Assembly (NCBI GenBank): GCA_002483265.1
Contig: DLHO01000004.1
Location: 124,001 to 188,000 of the forward strand
Source of the DNA: Flavobacteriales bacterium UBA7666
GTDB lineage: Bacteria > Bacteroidota > Bacteroidia > Flavobacteriales_D > Crocinitomicaceae
DNA: 64,000 nt
Direction: 5' to 3'
Position numbers and translations under genes: made by a program
Shown: piece after piece, positions 7,627 through 15,344 of the stretch
Numbering within the stretch: position 1 is the first letter of the stretch
Layout: every line of letters begins with the position of its first letter
Notes under the pieces: generated by a model
Seen by the model: only the letters and a program-made list of their open reading frames with translations
Database searches by the model: none
Told to the model about the DNA's origin: nothing

Positions 7627-9351
7627 ATGAAAAAGTATTTTGGTTTTATAGTGATTGTTCTTCTAACTGCTTGTCAGGATAGGAAGGTAAATACGGATGT
7701 TGAATTCGATAAGTACAAAGAGGCTTTTGTCTTGCGTTTATGGGAAATGAATCCTGGCTGGGCAAGTGGAAATGGTTATCACAAATACGATTCTGTGTTA
7801 GTGGTGCCGAACAAAGCACGACAAGAAAAAGAGCTGGAGTTTGTGAAGAAGGAATTGGATCAGCTCAGTGAGTTTAACTCCGAAGAACTTTCCGAAGCAA
7901 ACCAGATTGACCTGAAATTGATTTGCAATTATTTAGATGGAAATCTTTGGGAACAAACACAGTTGAAGTCAGGAGAATGGAATCCTTCGAATTACAACGT
8001 TTGTGGTGGTTTTGCAGAAATGATTGGAAACAATTATGCCCCTTTGGATGAGCGTTTGAGAAACTTTTCAATCCGGTTGAAAAATGTTCCGGCCTATTAC
8101 GAAGCTGCAAAGAAGAATATCAAAAATCCAACAAAAGAACACACTCAATTGGCAATCGAGCAAAACAGAGGCGGATTGTCCGTTTTTTTAGCTGATTTAC
8201 CTGCAAGTATAGAGAAAAGCAAATTAAGTGAAGCCGAAAAATTCGAATTACTAAAAAGAAGTGCGGCTGCACAAAAAGCGATTGAAGATTATGCTCTGTG
8301 GTTGGAGAAAATGCCAAACCCAAATCCGCGAAGCTTTCGCTTAGGAAGTAAATTGTACGCCGAAAAATTTCAATTTGATATTCAGTCAAATAATTCCGCA
8401 AAAGAAATCTACCAAACTGCATTGACTCATAAAAAGGAATTGCATCAAAAGATGGTGAAGATCTCGCGCAGTATCTGGGATAAGCATATGGGAGAAAAAC
8501 CAATGCCTGCAAACGAATACGAATTGGTGAAACAACTCATCGACCAAATTTCATTGCAGCATACGCAACCGGAGAACTTTCAGAAAGACATCGAAAAGCA
8601 AATCCCCGAATTGGAGAAATTTGTAAAGAGCAAAAATCTGATCTATTTGGATCCGAAGAAACCCTTGGTTGTTCGCCGCGAACCAGATTACATGGCGGGA
8701 GTTGCAGGAGCATCCATTTCTGCTCCCGGGCCTTATGATAAAGGAGGAAATACCTATTACAATGTGGGAAGTATGAATGGTTGGCCTGCTGATAAATCCG
8801 AAAGTTACCTGCGTGAGTACAACGACTATGTATTGCAAATTCTGAACATTCACGAAGCAGTTCCAGGTCATTACACGCAATTGATTTACAGTAACAATTC
8901 ACCGAGTATCATTAAATCCATTTTTGGAAATGGTGCAATGGTTGAAGGCTGGGCAGTTTATACAGAATTAATGATGCTTGAAAATGGTTACGGCAACAAC
9001 AGTCCGGAAATGTGGCTAATGTATTACAAATGGAATTTAAGAACAACCTGCAATACCATTTTGGATTACTCGGTTCACAATCTGAATTTCACTAAAGAAC
9101 AAGCCTTGAATTTATTGGTGAATGAAGCTTATCAGCAACAGGCTGAAGCAGAAGGCAAGTGGAAAAGAGCCACATTGACTCAAGTGCAATTGTGTAGTTA
9201 TTTTACGGGATTCACTGAAATTTGTAATCTGCGCAAAGAACTCATGAAGAAACAAGGTAAAGCATTTAAACTGAAAACCTTCCATGAGAAATTCCTCAGC
9301 TACGGAAGCGCCCCTGTAAGAGATATACGTGAGATGATGACCAATAATTAG
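7627..9351 (+). CDS. DUF885 family metallopeptidase lipoprotein
   Basis: A 574-residue protein of the DUF885 family, which are zinc-dependent carboxypeptidase-like enzymes. The zinc motif is IHEAVPGHYTQ near residue 410 (His-Glu-x4-His), and a conserved downstream glutamate lies in VEGWAVYTELMM near 440. The N-terminus is a lipoprotein signal peptide with the lipobox LLTAC, so it is anchored in a membrane facing the periplasm or outside. The length is typical of the family. It lies 30 bases after the DUF6265/YCII gene and probably shares its transcript. The stop codon TAG is itself the first part of a family A repeat at 9347. Confidence 0.85.
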   Translation: MKKYFGFIVIVLLTACQDRKVNTDVEFDKYKEAFVLRLWEMNPGWASGNGYHKYDSVLVVPNKARQEKELEFVKKELDQLSEFNSEELSEANQIDLKLICNYLDGNLWEQTQLKSGEWNPSNYNVCGGFAEMIGNNYAPLDERLRNFSIRLKNVPAYYEAAKKNIKNPTKEHTQLAIEQNRGGLSVFLADLPASIEKSKLSEAEKFELLKRSAAAQKAIEDYALWLEKMPNPNPRSFRLGSKLYAEKFQFDIQSNNSAKEIYQTALTHKKELHQKMVKISRSIWDKHMGEKPMPANEYELVKQLIDQISLQHTQPENFQKDIEKQIPELEKFVKSKNLIYLDPKKPLVVRREPDYMAGVAGASISAPGPYDKGGNTYYNVGSMNGWPADKSESYLREYNDYVLQILNIHEAVPGHYTQLIYSNNSPSIIKSIFGNGAMVEGWAVYTELMMLENGYGNNSPEMWLMYYKWNLRTTCNTILDYSVHNLNFTKEQALNLLVNEAYQQQAEAEGKWKRATLTQVQLCSYFTGFTEICNLRKELMKKQGKAFKLKTFHEKFLSYGSAPVRDIREMMTNN

Positions 9352-9437
9352 CAATGGTTTAATTATCAATTATCAAGAGAATTTAGTAGAAAAACTGAAA
9401 TTCTCTTGATAATTCCTCCATTGTTAATTGATAATTA
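9347..9437. repeat. Family A intergenic inverted repeat, copy 2
   Basis: Same outer words (ATTAGCAATGGTTTAATTAT, CATTGTTAATTGATAATTA) with a different centre (GAGAATTT/AAATTCTC). Its first bases include the stop codon of the DUF885 gene. Confidence 0.78.
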
Positions 9438-9444
9438 ATCTCCG

Positions 9445-9452
9445 TATATTTG
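9445..9452 (+). promoter_or_regulatory. -7 element of AraC gene
   Basis: TATATTTG, 21 bases before ATG 9474; it contains the alternative TTG and so supports the later start. Confidence 0.7.
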
Positions 9453-9473
9453 ATTTTTGCAATTCGAAAACAT

Positions 9474-10397
9474 ATGGAGTTCCTCACCTTAGAAGAGTTT
9501 TATCAATCTATCCGTAATGTGAATGGCTCACCTTTAGTTCCGGAAGGAATCAGTAAGGAGCTAGGGCAATTCAATGTTTTTGATACGAATGAATTATTGG
9601 CGCAGAACAACGGGAAGAAAGGGAAAATGCCTTACAACCGTCGATTGTATTATAAGATCAGTTTGATTGAAGGACGGAGTCAGGCTGAGTACGCCGATAA
9701 AGTGATTGATATTGAGAAATATGCCTTGCTTTTCGCCACACCGAAAGTTCCCTATAATTACACTTCTGAAGATGAAGATCACGGTGCTGTGTTTTGTGTG
9801 TTTAGTTCTGATTTTATAACCCGGGCGAATACCGGTTTCATTTTGGATGAACTACCGATCTTTAGTCCGGGAACAGTTCCTGTTTTTGAATTGTCTGAAA
9901 GTGAATTCCAATATCTGAGAACCGTCTTTTCAAAAATGAGAAAAGAACAAGCTTCCGATTATGCATTTAAATATGACTTGATTCGCAATTACGTCATGGA
10001 ACTCGTTCACCTCGGACAAAAATTGCAGCCGGCCTCCGTATTGTATCCGAAGCACTCAGCTTCAGAAAGGGTTAGCTCCATGTTTGTAGAATTATTGGAA
10101 CGACAATTCCCCATAGAATCCAATCAGCAGCGCATTGGCTTGCGGACAGCAAAAGATTATGCGGATCGTTTGGCCGTTCATGTGAATCACCTCAATAAGG
10201 TGTTGAAAGAAAATACCGGAAGAACTACCACAGAAGTAATTGGAAACCGGATTACACAAGAAGCAAAGATTCTATTGAAACAAACCAATTGGACCGTTTC
10301 GGAAATCGCCTATTGTTTGGGCTTTGAAGAAGTAGCTCATTTCTCTAACTTTTTCCGCAAACACGCCCAAATCACTCCGAATTCATTTAGATCCTGA
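9474..10397 (+). CDS. AraC-family transcriptional regulator
   Basis: A 307-residue regulator. The frame can be extended to a TTG at 9450, but that codon is part of a TATATTTG -7 element (9445-9452), so ATG 9474 (MEFLTLEEF) is chosen. Residues 1-180 form the effector domain with an AraC-type cupin-like pattern. Residues 200-305 hold the two helix-turn-helix motifs, with LAVHVNHLNKVLKENTGRT and the signature VSEIAYCLGFEEVAHFSNFF near the end. The next gene downstream is an SDR oxidoreductase, and regulators of this type often sit beside an SDR target gene; that regulatory link is inferred from position only. Confidence 0.9.
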   Translation: MEFLTLEEFYQSIRNVNGSPLVPEGISKELGQFNVFDTNELLAQNNGKKGKMPYNRRLYYKISLIEGRSQAEYADKVIDIEKYALLFATPKVPYNYTSEDEDHGAVFCVFSSDFITRANTGFILDELPIFSPGTVPVFELSESEFQYLRTVFSKMRKEQASDYAFKYDLIRNYVMELVHLGQKLQPASVLYPKHSASERVSSMFVELLERQFPIESNQQRIGLRTAKDYADRLAVHVNHLNKVLKENTGRTTTEVIGNRITQEAKILLKQTNWTVSEIAYCLGFEEVAHFSNFFRKHAQITPNSFRS

Positions 10398-10398
10398 T

Positions 10399-10495
10399 TA
10401 ATTGGCAATGATTTAATTATCAATTATCAAGTGGATTCTATTGTATAAAGCAGAAACTCACTTGATAATTTCTCCATTGCTAATTGATGATTAAT
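10399..10495. repeat. Family A intergenic inverted repeat, copy 3
   Basis: Outer words TAATTGGCAATGATTTAATT and CATTGCTAATTGATGATTA, with centre arms CAAGTG/CACTTG. It follows the AraC stop. Confidence 0.78.
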
Positions 10496-10554
10496 TATTT
10501 GAATTTCGCAAACCTTTGATTGCTTCGTGCAAACAGATGGGTGTTCTCCCTGTA

Positions 10555-10562
10555 TACCTTTG
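10555..10562 (+). promoter_or_regulatory. -7 element of SDR gene
   Basis: TACCTTTG, 19 bases before the ATG. Confidence 0.65.
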
Positions 10563-10581
10563 TTCTATCAAATTATAAGAC

Positions 10582-11343
10582 ATGAAAACAAGCAAATTAG
10601 CATTGATTACAGGAGGAAGTCGTGGTTTAGGAAGAAGCATGGCAAACAAATTGGCAGATAAAGGAATCAACGTCATCTTTACGTATTACACAAACAAAAC
10701 AGAAGCCGACAAAGTCCTTTCGGAAATTGAATCCAAAGGAGTAGAAGCATTAGCCCTTCAATTGGATGTCACTAAGACAGCTACTTTTGAAGCATTCGTT
10801 AACGAATTGAAAAACGCTATCAAAACCAAGTTCAACACGGAGAAAATTGACTTCTTGATCAATAATGCAGGAGTTGGTTTACCTACTCCGCTAGGAGCAA
10901 CCGAAATGTCGGTTTTCGATACCTTGACAGATATTCATTTAAAAGCACCCTATTTCTTAACTCAGTTGCTTGTGCCGAATCTGAATGATGGTGGAGGAAT
11001 TGTCAATATTTCAAGTGGTTTGGCACGATTTACAGCTCCGGGATACTCGGTGTACGGATCATTGAAAGCAGCAGTAGAACAATTGTCCAGATACTTGGCA
11101 AAAGAACTGGGTCCGCGTCAAATTCGTGTAAATTGTGTGGCTCCGGGAGCTATTGAAACAGATTTCGGAGGTGGAGCAGTAAGAGATAATGCGGATTATA
11201 ACAAAATGGTCGCTAATGCAACGGCGCTAGGAAGAGCAGGATTGCCGGATGATATCGGTGACGTAGTTGCATTCCTTTGTACGGATGAATCTCGCTGGAT
11301 TAACGGACAACGCATTGAAGTTTCGGGAGGAACGAATTTGTAA
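10582..11343 (+). CDS. Short-chain dehydrogenase/reductase (SDR)
   Basis: A 253-residue classical SDR oxidoreductase. The NAD(P)-binding motif is TGGSRGLGRSMA near residue 10, followed by NNAG near 96. The catalytic residues are Ser in NISSGLA and the Tyr-x3-Lys of YGSLKAA. The C-terminal FLCTDESRWINGQRIEVSGG is typical. The residue after the second beta strand is not acidic (TYYTNKTEA), which favours NADP(H). The substrate is unknown. It lies 184 bases after the AraC regulator, separated by a family A repeat and a TACCTTTG element at 10555-10562. Confidence 0.9.
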   Translation: MKTSKLALITGGSRGLGRSMANKLADKGINVIFTYYTNKTEADKVLSEIESKGVEALALQLDVTKTATFEAFVNELKNAIKTKFNTEKIDFLINNAGVGLPTPLGATEMSVFDTLTDIHLKAPYFLTQLLVPNLNDGGGIVNISSGLARFTAPGYSVYGSLKAAVEQLSRYLAKELGPRQIRVNCVAPGAIETDFGGGAVRDNADYNKMVANATALGRAGLPDDIGDVVAFLCTDESRWINGQRIEVSGGTNL

Positions 11344-11345
11344 GA

Positions 11346-11424
11346 TTAGAAAAGACTAAAGACACGAGACTGAAGACATTAGACCATTGAAGTCTTTCGT
11401 CTTCGGTCTTTCGTCTAATGTCGT
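11346..11424. repeat. Family C inverted repeat, copy 1
   Basis: GACATTAGAC is matched by GTCTAATGTC; AGACTAAAGAC-type words fill the flanks. It lies between converging genes. Confidence 0.65.
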
Positions 11425-11430
11425 TTTTGG

Positions 11431-11997
11431 TCAATCCAGCAAATCCTCCTGTTTCTCAGAAAAAGTCCCAAGTAACTTTTGAAGTTCTATTTTTTCAGAT
11501 TTTTTCACCACATATGTCTTAGTCCATCGATCATGCCATCCCCGATCACTTAAACAGGAAAAGGCCTCAAAAGGAATCATACGGATGACAGAGCGAAGCA
11601 TTCCTTGCCCGAAGGAAATCTCTTCTGCTTGCTGATTGATAACCGTATACCCGCAAATTAATTTTCCAACGCTTCCCCCAAGATAAGTTTCGAATATCGC
11701 ATAGTATAATAAAAAGATGGAAAGTGATATGAGTTGAGAGATGAGGCTTAACAAAATAATTACATCGATGTTATTGGCGAGAGCAAAAAAAATATTGAAG
11801 AGAAGATCAATTAAAAATTGAATAGTGCAAATAATAAGGATATCAATAATCCAATATCCGAATCGAACTCCGGGAGTAACCACTTTCGGTTTTCTGGGAA
11901 TAAACTTACTATAGGGTGTTCTGATTATGTTGCCAAAAAAATCTTTCTCTCTCTTGTAAAAGGTTTTTTGAACCTTTAGATCTTCGATGGTTTTCAT
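11431..11997 (-). CDS. RDD family membrane protein
   Basis: A 188-residue protein of the RDD family. The opening arginine-aspartate signature appears as GVRFGYWIIDILIICT near residue 43, and the second signature as GGSVGKLICGYTVINQ followed by SFGQGMLRSVIRMIPF. Three hydrophobic segments are visible at about 50-72, 77-103 and 130-150. RDD proteins have been linked to transport or stress; the function here is unknown. It is transcribed toward the SDR gene, with a family C inverted repeat at 11346-11424 between them, and is separated from rlmB by a terminator at 12057. Confidence 0.85.
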   Translation of the reverse strand: MKTIEDLKVQKTFYKREKDFFGNIIRTPYSKFIPRKPKVVTPGVRFGYWIIDILIICTIQFLIDLLFNIFFALANNIDVIILLSLISQLISLSIFLLYYAIFETYLGGSVGKLICGYTVINQQAEEISFGQGMLRSVIRMIPFEAFSCLSDRGWHDRWTKTYVVKKSEKIELQKLLGTFSEKQEDLLD

Positions 11998-12056
11998 AAT
12001 TTTTTTATTGTGCCGCTAAATTAATCCTTTATCTCTTTGAGAACTTCATACCTATG

Positions 12057-12090
12057 AAAAAGCCTCCCGAAATTTTCGAAAGGCTTTTTT
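12057..12090 (-). terminator. Terminator after rlmB
   Basis: AAAAAGCCT and AGGCTTTTTT enclose a smaller inner stem (CGAAA/TTTCG). On the minus strand the hairpin follows the rlmB stop and runs into a T stretch. Confidence 0.75.
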
Positions 12091-12096
12091 AGTATT

Positions 12097-12136
12097 GAAG
12101 TCTTAAAATCCTAAGATCTTGATGTCTTAATATCCT
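12097..12136. repeat. Family D word repeat after rlmB
   Basis: GTCTTAAAATCCTAAGATCT and TGATGTCTTAATATCC words. Confidence 0.55.
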
Positions 12137-12138
12137 TT

Positions 12139-12966
12139 TTATTTAGCAGCCTTCACTTGTCTCAATCGCTCGTACAAGATCATTCCGGTTGCTACTCCAA
12201 CATTCAGTGAGGAAATATCTCCAGCCATTGGAATGGACAAGCGTACGTCCGACATTTTCAATAAATCGTGAGAAATACCGTCTTCTTCCGATCCGACAAT
12301 GATTGCTGTTGGGCCAAAGAATGAATAACTTTCTGCAGAAACTTTTGTTTTTTCAGTACATGAAACGATTTGAAATCCACTTTGCTGCAAATAGAACAAA
12401 CTGTTTTTCAATAAGTCCGTTTTACAAACAGGAATGCTGTGTAAAGCTCCTGCCGAAGTTTTGATTGCATCTGCAGAAACCAATGCACTTCCTTTTGACG
12501 GAACCAGAATCGCATCCACTCCCATACAAGCAGCAGTACGCGCAATTCCACCGAAATTCCGAACATCCGTGATGCGGTCCAAAACCAAAATACATGGTTC
12601 TTTTCCTTCTGAAAGCCATTGGTCACACAATTCTTCGATATTCTTATACTCAACCGGAGAAGTAAATGCAATCACTCCCTGGTGATTATTTGCAGTCAGC
12701 TTATTCAGTTTTTCAACCGGAACAAATTGCAACTGGTATTCTTTACCGGTCAATACCGTTCTCAATTCCTCAAATAGGTCTTTGTCAATTCCTTTTTGAA
12801 TTAAGATCTTATTGATTTCAACTTCGTTTTTGATCGCTTCGATTACCACACGAATCCCATAGATAATATCCGACGGATCTTCTTTTGGTTTGCGTTCAAA
12901 ACCACGGTTGTTGTCTTTGTTAAATCCTCCGCCTCTTTCTTCGCGGTCGTTCTTTTTATTATACAT
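12139..12966 (-). CDS. rlmB: 23S rRNA 2'-O-methyltransferase, RlmB/TrmH family
   Basis: A 275-residue SpoU-family methyltransferase that in E. coli methylates G2251 of 23S rRNA. After a charged, Gly/Arg/Asn-rich N-terminal tail comes the substrate-binding domain (IIYGIRVVIEAIKN near 35), then the SPOUT domain with the motifs LDRITDVRNFGGIARTAA, IIVGSEEDGI and the C-terminal SLNVGVATGMILYE, which together make the knotted SAM site. The frame opens at 12996, but ATG 12966 is chosen because it overlaps the OsmC gene's last codons by eight bases, a coupled arrangement. The long basic tail may bind rRNA. Confidence 0.92.
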   Translation of the reverse strand: MYNKKNDREERGGGFNKDNNRGFERKPKEDPSDIIYGIRVVIEAIKNEVEINKILIQKGIDKDLFEELRTVLTGKEYQLQFVPVEKLNKLTANNHQGVIAFTSPVEYKNIEELCDQWLSEGKEPCILVLDRITDVRNFGGIARTAACMGVDAILVPSKGSALVSADAIKTSAGALHSIPVCKTDLLKNSLFYLQQSGFQIVSCTEKTKVSAESYSFFGPTAIIVGSEEDGISHDLLKMSDVRLSIPMAGDISSLNVGVATGMILYERLRQVKAAK

Positions 12967-13363
12967 TGAATGTGATTTCAAGTTCGATATCTTCACTAAC
13001 TGATTTTGCTACCGGACAAGCCAACGCAGCACGTTTTACTTTTTCAATAGTCACTTCATCCCAACCATTGTTTCTTAAATCAATGTCAATCACCAATTTT
13101 CCAATTCTTCGTGGAGAAGCTGCCATAACTTTGGTCACAGTTGCAAAACCATTTTCATAATTGTATCCGTGTTCATTACAGTAAATCCCGATAATACTAA
13201 TCATGCACGAAGCATAAGCGGTTGCTACCAAATCCGTTGGAGAGAATTTTTCACCCTTTCCATGATTATCTGTAGGTGCGTCCGTATGAATGACTGTTCC
13301 GGATTGAAGATGGGTACATTCCGTTCTTAGTCCTCCCAGGTATTTTACTGTTGATGTTGGCAT
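12959..13363 (-). CDS. OsmC family protein
   Basis: A 134-residue protein of the OsmC/Ohr fold, small cytosolic proteins that reduce organic peroxides with a reactive cysteine pair. The two cysteines are in YASCMISI near residue 60 and ALACPVAKS near 120. The HGKGEKFSPTDL segment is the family's N-terminal signature. The frame extends to 13414, but ATG 13363 (MPTSTVKYLGG) matches the usual family start. The gene is directly upstream of and overlapping rlmB. It is divergent from lipA, with a family B repeat in the gap. Confidence 0.87.
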   Translation of the reverse strand: MPTSTVKYLGGLRTECTHLQSGTVIHTDAPTDNHGKGEKFSPTDLVATAYASCMISIIGIYCNEHGYNYENGFATVTKVMAASPRRIGKLVIDIDLRNNGWDEVTIEKVKRAALACPVAKSVSEDIELEITFNV

Positions 13364-13419
13364 ATTTCTACTGTTTAATCCTTCAAAATTGAAAAGCTGA
13401 AATTCTTTAGACATCTAAA

Positions 13420-13457
13420 CTTTTCAATTTTCAATTTTTAATTCTCAATTAAAATTG
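13420..13457. repeat. Family B word repeat, copy 1
   Basis: Tandem variants of TTTTCAATTTTCAATT and AATTCTCAATT in the osmC-lipA gap. Confidence 0.6.
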
Positions 13458-13469
13458 GATGCTTCTTCG

Positions 13470-13477
13470 TACTTTTG
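13470..13477 (+). promoter_or_regulatory. -7 element of lipA
   Basis: TACTTTTG, about 80 bases before the ATG, giving a long leader with a small ACCG/CGGT hairpin. Confidence 0.65.
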
Positions 13478-13560
13478 TAAAATCAAAATTAGCGAGCCAA
13501 AGGTAAGGAATTTTGACCGACTCGGTGAATCTATTTTTTGAATAGCGGAAAGGCAGGACT

Positions 13561-14442
13561 ATGTCAGAAGAAATAACAACAGCAGGAAATAACGTTCGTA
13601 TCAAAAAGCCAAACTGGTTACGTGTAAAATTGCCTATTGGCGAGAATTACAAGAAAGTACGTGCTTTAGTTGATGAACATAAATTACATACCATCTGCGA
13701 AAGTGGTTCTTGTCCGAATATGGGCGAGTGTTGGGGAGAAGGAACGGCAACGTTCATGATTCTTGGAAATATCTGTACACGTTCGTGTGGTTTCTGTGCT
13801 GTTCAAACAGGAAAGCCCGAGGAGGTTGATGAATTCGAGCCTGGAAAAGTTGCTCATTCCATTAAAACCATGCAAATCAAACATGCGGTGATTACTTCGG
13901 TGGATCGTGATGATTTGAAAGACGGTGGTTCCGGAATTTGGGTTCAGACCGTTCGTGCGGTTCGTCATCAAAGCCCAGGAACAACTATGGAAACTTTGAT
14001 TCCTGACTTTGCCGGAAAATGGGAAAACCTGCAGCAAATTATTGATGTGGCTCCTGAAATCGTTTCGCATAACCTGGAAACTGTTCGCCGCTTGACCAAA
14101 CAAGTGCGCATTCAGGCAAAATACGACCGTAGTTTAGAAGTGTTGTTCCGCTTGAAAAAAGGAGGAATGAGAACAAAATCAGGCGTGATGCTTGGTTTAG
14201 GTGAAACAGACGAAGAAGTGATCGAAACAATGGAAGATTTGAGAGCCGTTGGTGTAGATATTCTGACATTGGGTCAATACCTGCAGCCAACTCCAAAACA
14301 TTTGCCGATCGTTGAATTCGTAACTCCTGAACGTTTCGATAAATACCGCGAACTAGGAATGAAAATGGGATTCCGTTTCGTAGAAAGCGGCCCGCTTGTC
14401 CGTTCTTCTTACCATGCTGAAAAGCATATTTTCGATTTGTAG
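13561..14442 (+). CDS. lipA: Lipoyl synthase
   Basis: A 293-residue radical-SAM enzyme that inserts two sulfur atoms into octanoyl groups on lipoyl domains. The auxiliary cluster cysteines are in CESGSCPNMGEC near residue 42, and the radical-SAM Cys-x3-Cys-x2-Cys is CTRSCGFC near 72. The C-terminal serine ligand of the auxiliary cluster lies in LVRSSYHA. Length is typical. A consensus -7 element lies at 13470-13477, giving a leader of about 80 bases. The dihydrolipoyl dehydrogenase gene lies 0.9 kb downstream, with an outer membrane protein gene between, so lipoate synthesis and use are neighbours here. Confidence 0.96.
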   Translation: MSEEITTAGNNVRIKKPNWLRVKLPIGENYKKVRALVDEHKLHTICESGSCPNMGECWGEGTATFMILGNICTRSCGFCAVQTGKPEEVDEFEPGKVAHSIKTMQIKHAVITSVDRDDLKDGGSGIWVQTVRAVRHQSPGTTMETLIPDFAGKWENLQQIIDVAPEIVSHNLETVRRLTKQVRIQAKYDRSLEVLFRLKKGGMRTKSGVMLGLGETDEEVIETMEDLRAVGVDILTLGQYLQPTPKHLPIVEFVTPERFDKYRELGMKMGFRFVESGPLVRSSYHAEKHIFDL

Positions 14443-14550
14443 GTTTTTTCACTTCATTCCGCTCTCATTTTCATTCTGTCTCTGTACGACTTTTCGCAAC
14501 ACGCTTTTCGCAAACGCATTTTTCCGTTTTCTGAATTTCTGGTCCAATGG

Positions 14551-14558
14551 TAGTTTTG
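14551..14558 (+). promoter_or_regulatory. -7 element of the barrel gene after lipA
   Basis: TAGTTTTG, 20 bases before ATG 14579. Confidence 0.6.
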
Positions 14559-14578
14559 AGAACTGAAAATTGACAACT

Positions 14579-15211
14579 ATGAAACGTATTCTTGCTATTG
14601 TAATACTTATTCCGTTTTTAGGAATTGCCCAATATGATTCGAGCCCTCAATTTGGGGCTTTTGTAAATGGTGGACTAAGAGATTTTACAACTTCCAATCC
14701 AACCGTAAAAACAAGGCTTGGATTAGATGCCGGAATAAACATCAAACATTCCACAAGAAACGGTCGTCTGAGATTGGTTTACTCGGTAGGTATGATTTAT
14801 GACCAATACAAGTTGGAAGACAAAACAATAGCTATAAATAGGTTTACAGATATTGAACAAAGAGTCAAAGGAGTAAGTGTCTTTTTCCGACCTGAATTCA
14901 AGATTATGAATAAAGAATATGTATCTATGTATATTGGTGTTGGTCCGAGATTTAGTGCTTTTTATTCGTTTCTGGAAAAACGAGTGACAACCGAAAATGG
15001 AATTACAACGACACAAGGTTGGGAAAAAAGAGGAACCAATGAGGTCGCTTATTTCGGAATGCATGCAGCAATCTCTGTTGAATATAAATTTGCTGAACAC
15101 TGGGCACTTAACATGGGATTGAATGCTTTTACCAGCTTTGAATTTGAATTTTATGACGGGAATATCTATTCAGGAGGAAATGTAACAACTGGTGTCGCGT
15201 ACGTTTTTTAA
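14579..15211 (+). CDS. Outer membrane beta-barrel protein
   Basis: A 210-residue protein with a signal peptide (cut likely after GIA-Q near 17). The mature part alternates polar and hydrophobic residues in strands that end in aromatics, and it finishes with GNVTTGVAYVF, a C-terminal phenylalanine typical of barrels. An OMP_b-brl/PorT-like fold is likely, but no specific family is claimed. The frame extends to a TTG at 14570; ATG 14579 is preferred. A TAGTTTTG -7 element lies at 14551-14558. The function is unknown. Confidence 0.75.
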   Translation: MKRILAIVILIPFLGIAQYDSSPQFGAFVNGGLRDFTTSNPTVKTRLGLDAGINIKHSTRNGRLRLVYSVGMIYDQYKLEDKTIAINRFTDIEQRVKGVSVFFRPEFKIMNKEYVSMYIGVGPRFSAFYSFLEKRVTTENGITTTQGWEKRGTNEVAYFGMHAAISVEYKFAEHWALNMGLNAFTSFEFEFYDGNIYSGGNVTTGVAYVF

Positions 15212-15280
15212 TTACCTAGGCATCAAAAAAACACCCATTCTCGCATTCCTGCACCTATCTCTATTTTAGCACATTCTTTT

Positions 15281-15307
15281 CACTTTTCAATTCTCAATTT
15301 TCAATTA
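15281..15307. repeat. Family B word repeat, copy 2
   Basis: CTTTTCAATTCTCAATTTTC-type words in the gap before lpdA. Confidence 0.55.
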
Positions 15308-15344
15308 ATATGTACCTTTAACACACATTTTAGAAATTGAAACT

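Noticed and set aside
5754..10495. Family A repeats considered as insertion sequence ends
   Set aside because: No transposase frame lies between or near them, and no clear target-site duplications are seen by eye.
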